Positions 4,760 to 5,688 of a DNA stretch of 5,688 bases are shown here, in pieces. The notes beneath the pieces were generated by a model. That model made no database searches and was not told the DNA's origin. It worked only from the letters and a program-made list of their open reading frames with translations. The position numbers and the translations under genes are program-made. Origin of the DNA: Candidatus Thermokryptus sp. (GTDB lineage Bacteria; Bacteroidota; Ignavibacteria; Kryptoniales; Kryptoniaceae); contig JAPYWO010000111.1 in the NCBI GenBank assembly GCA_028276305.1, positions 1-5,688 of the forward strand, in the 5' to 3' direction. Each line of letters starts with the position of its first letter. Within the stretch, counting starts at the first letter, position 1.

Positions 4760-5688
4760 ACTGATCCACAAAGAAGGTCATGAGCAGGTTGTTTTTTGCC
4801 ATGAGGAATCAACGGGGTTAAAAGCGATAATTGCAATTCACAGCACTGTTCTTGGACCAGCACTTGGTGGAGTTAGAATGTGGAAGTATGAGAAGGAAGA
4901 GGACGCACTTTATGATGTGCTTCGCCTCTCAAAAGCGATGACTTATAAAGCTGCGGTTGCTGGACTTAACCTCGGTGGTGGGAAAGCGGTTATAATTGGA
5001 GACCCGCAGAAGCAAAGGAACGAAGCGCTTTTTAGGGCTTTTGGAAGGTTTGTTCAAAGTTTGGGTGGTAGATATATAACGGCTGAAGATGTTGGAACTG
5101 ATGAAAAAGTCATGGAATGGATTTATGCTGAAACAAAGTATGTCACTGGGATACCAGAATCGCTTGGCGGTAGCGGTAATCCAGCCCCTGTGACTGCGTA
5201 TGGAGTTTATGTTGGGATAAAAGCATGTGTAAAGGAAGTTTACGGAAATGAGTCACTTGCTGGGAAAAAAGTTGCAATTCAAGGTGCGGGTCAAGTTGGG
5301 CGTTTCTTATGCCAGCATCTTGTAAAGGACGGAGCAAAAGTTTATATAACAGACATAATCCCTGAAAAAGTTAAGATGTGCGTTGATGAATATAAAGTTG
5401 AATTTGTAGAACCAGAGAAAATTTATGATGTTGATGCGGATATTTTCGCACCTTGTGCGCTGGGTGGAATTATAAACGACGAGACAATCCCAAGATTTAA
5501 GTTCAAGATAATCGCTGGCGGTGCGAATAACCAGTTACTTGACGAGGATAAGCACGATAGAATGTTGATGGAACATGGCATTCTTTATGCTCCCGATTAT
5601 GTTATAAACGCCGGCGGTTTAATAAATGTTGGAAGGGAGGTTGAAGGTTACAGCAAAGAACACGCCATGAAAAAAGCAGAGGGAATTT
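4746..5688 (+). CDS. Leucine dehydrogenase (3'-truncated by window edge)
   Basis: NAD-dependent amino-acid dehydrogenase (Glu/Leu/Phe/Val family, EC 1.4.1.9 type) that interconverts branched-chain L-amino acids and their 2-oxo acids plus ammonia; cytoplasmic. It is open for 314 residues to the window end, against about 365 for typical leucine dehydrogenases, so roughly 50 are missing. It matches the Bacillus/Geobacillus enzymes closely: LKAIIAIH (25-32), LGPALGGVRMW (36-46), MTYK with Lys68, GLNLGGGK with Lys80, YITAEDVG with Asp115, GSGNPAP (142-148), the Rossmann motif GAGQVG (180-185) with Asp203 at the end of the second strand favouring NAD over NADP, FAPCALGGIIND (234-245) and APDYVINAGGLINV (282-295). 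Lys68, Lys80 and Asp115 fall at the numbers used for the Bacillus enzyme. Valine or phenylalanine dehydrogenase activity cannot be excluded. The start is set by GGAGG five bases upstream. It overlaps the ATPase gene by 14 nt. Confidence 0.94.
   Translation, partial: MNIFELIHKEGHEQVVFCHEESTGLKAIIAIHSTVLGPALGGVRMWKYEKEEDALYDVLRLSKAMTYKAAVAGLNLGGGKAVIIGDPQKQRNEALFRAFGRFVQSLGGRYITAEDVGTDEKVMEWIYAETKYVTGIPESLGGSGNPAPVTAYGVYVGIKACVKEVYGNESLAGKKVAIQGAGQVGRFLCQHLVKDGAKVYITDIIPEKVKMCVDEYKVEFVEPEKIYDVDADIFAPCALGGIINDETIPRFKFKIIAGGANNQLLDEDKHDRMLMEHGILYAPDYVINAGGLINVGREVEGYSKEHAMKKAEGI

Noticed and set aside
5143..5337. Minus-strand open frame opposite leucine dehydrogenase
   Set aside because: It lies wholly antisense to a strongly conserved gene and its translation shows no recognisable domain; it is a shadow frame.

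Overview
The window reads as an ordinary chromosomal segment of a bacterium: AT-rich, densely packed, with five protein genes transcribed rightward or leftward around one tRNA gene. Several clues point, weakly but consistently, to the Bacteroidota/Ignavibacteria/Kryptonia side of the FCB superphylum, possibly a thermophile. MqnD implies menaquinone made by the futalosine route. Most starts have A/T-rich leaders and no Shine-Dalgarno sequence. A tRNA promoter candidate fits the Bacteroidota pattern (TTTG, 20 bp, TAnnTTTG-like), the tRNA gene lacks an encoded CCA, and AGA/AGG and ATA codons are common. The lineage is inference, not something the sequence proves.

Left block (1-2583, + strand): the 3' part of nth (endonuclease III, DNA base-excision repair), then mqnD (menaquinone biosynthesis), then anmK (recycling of cell-wall anhydro-MurNAc). 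Gaps are 22 nt and 6 nt, so this looks like one transcription unit of biochemically unrelated housekeeping genes.

Middle (2580-3647, - strand): a family 2 glycosyltransferase of the rhamnosyltransferase-like (COG1216/WbbL-type) kind, with a hydrophobic, basic C-terminal tail. It converges on anmK so tightly that both stop codons lie in the same TTAA palindrome. Between its 5' end and the next gene lies a divergently transcribed tRNA-Phe(GAA) with a plausible promoter in front and a small hairpin plus T-run behind.

Right block (3923-5688, + strand): an ABC transporter ATPase of the FecE/BtuD/HmuV type (iron-chelate, heme or cobalamin uptake) whose 3' end overlaps by 14 nt the start of a leucine dehydrogenase that runs off the window. 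No permease or binding-protein gene is in view. The dehydrogenase is the only gene here with a strong ribosome binding site (GGAGG), and a perfect 8-bp hairpin lies 27 nt upstream of that site, inside the ATPase's C-terminal tail.

I see no CRISPR array, insertion sequence, phage gene, defence system or clearly new system. The most useful second looks are the hairpin at the ATPase/dehydrogenase junction, the TTAA shared stop, and the inverted repeat bracketing the putative tRNA -10 element.
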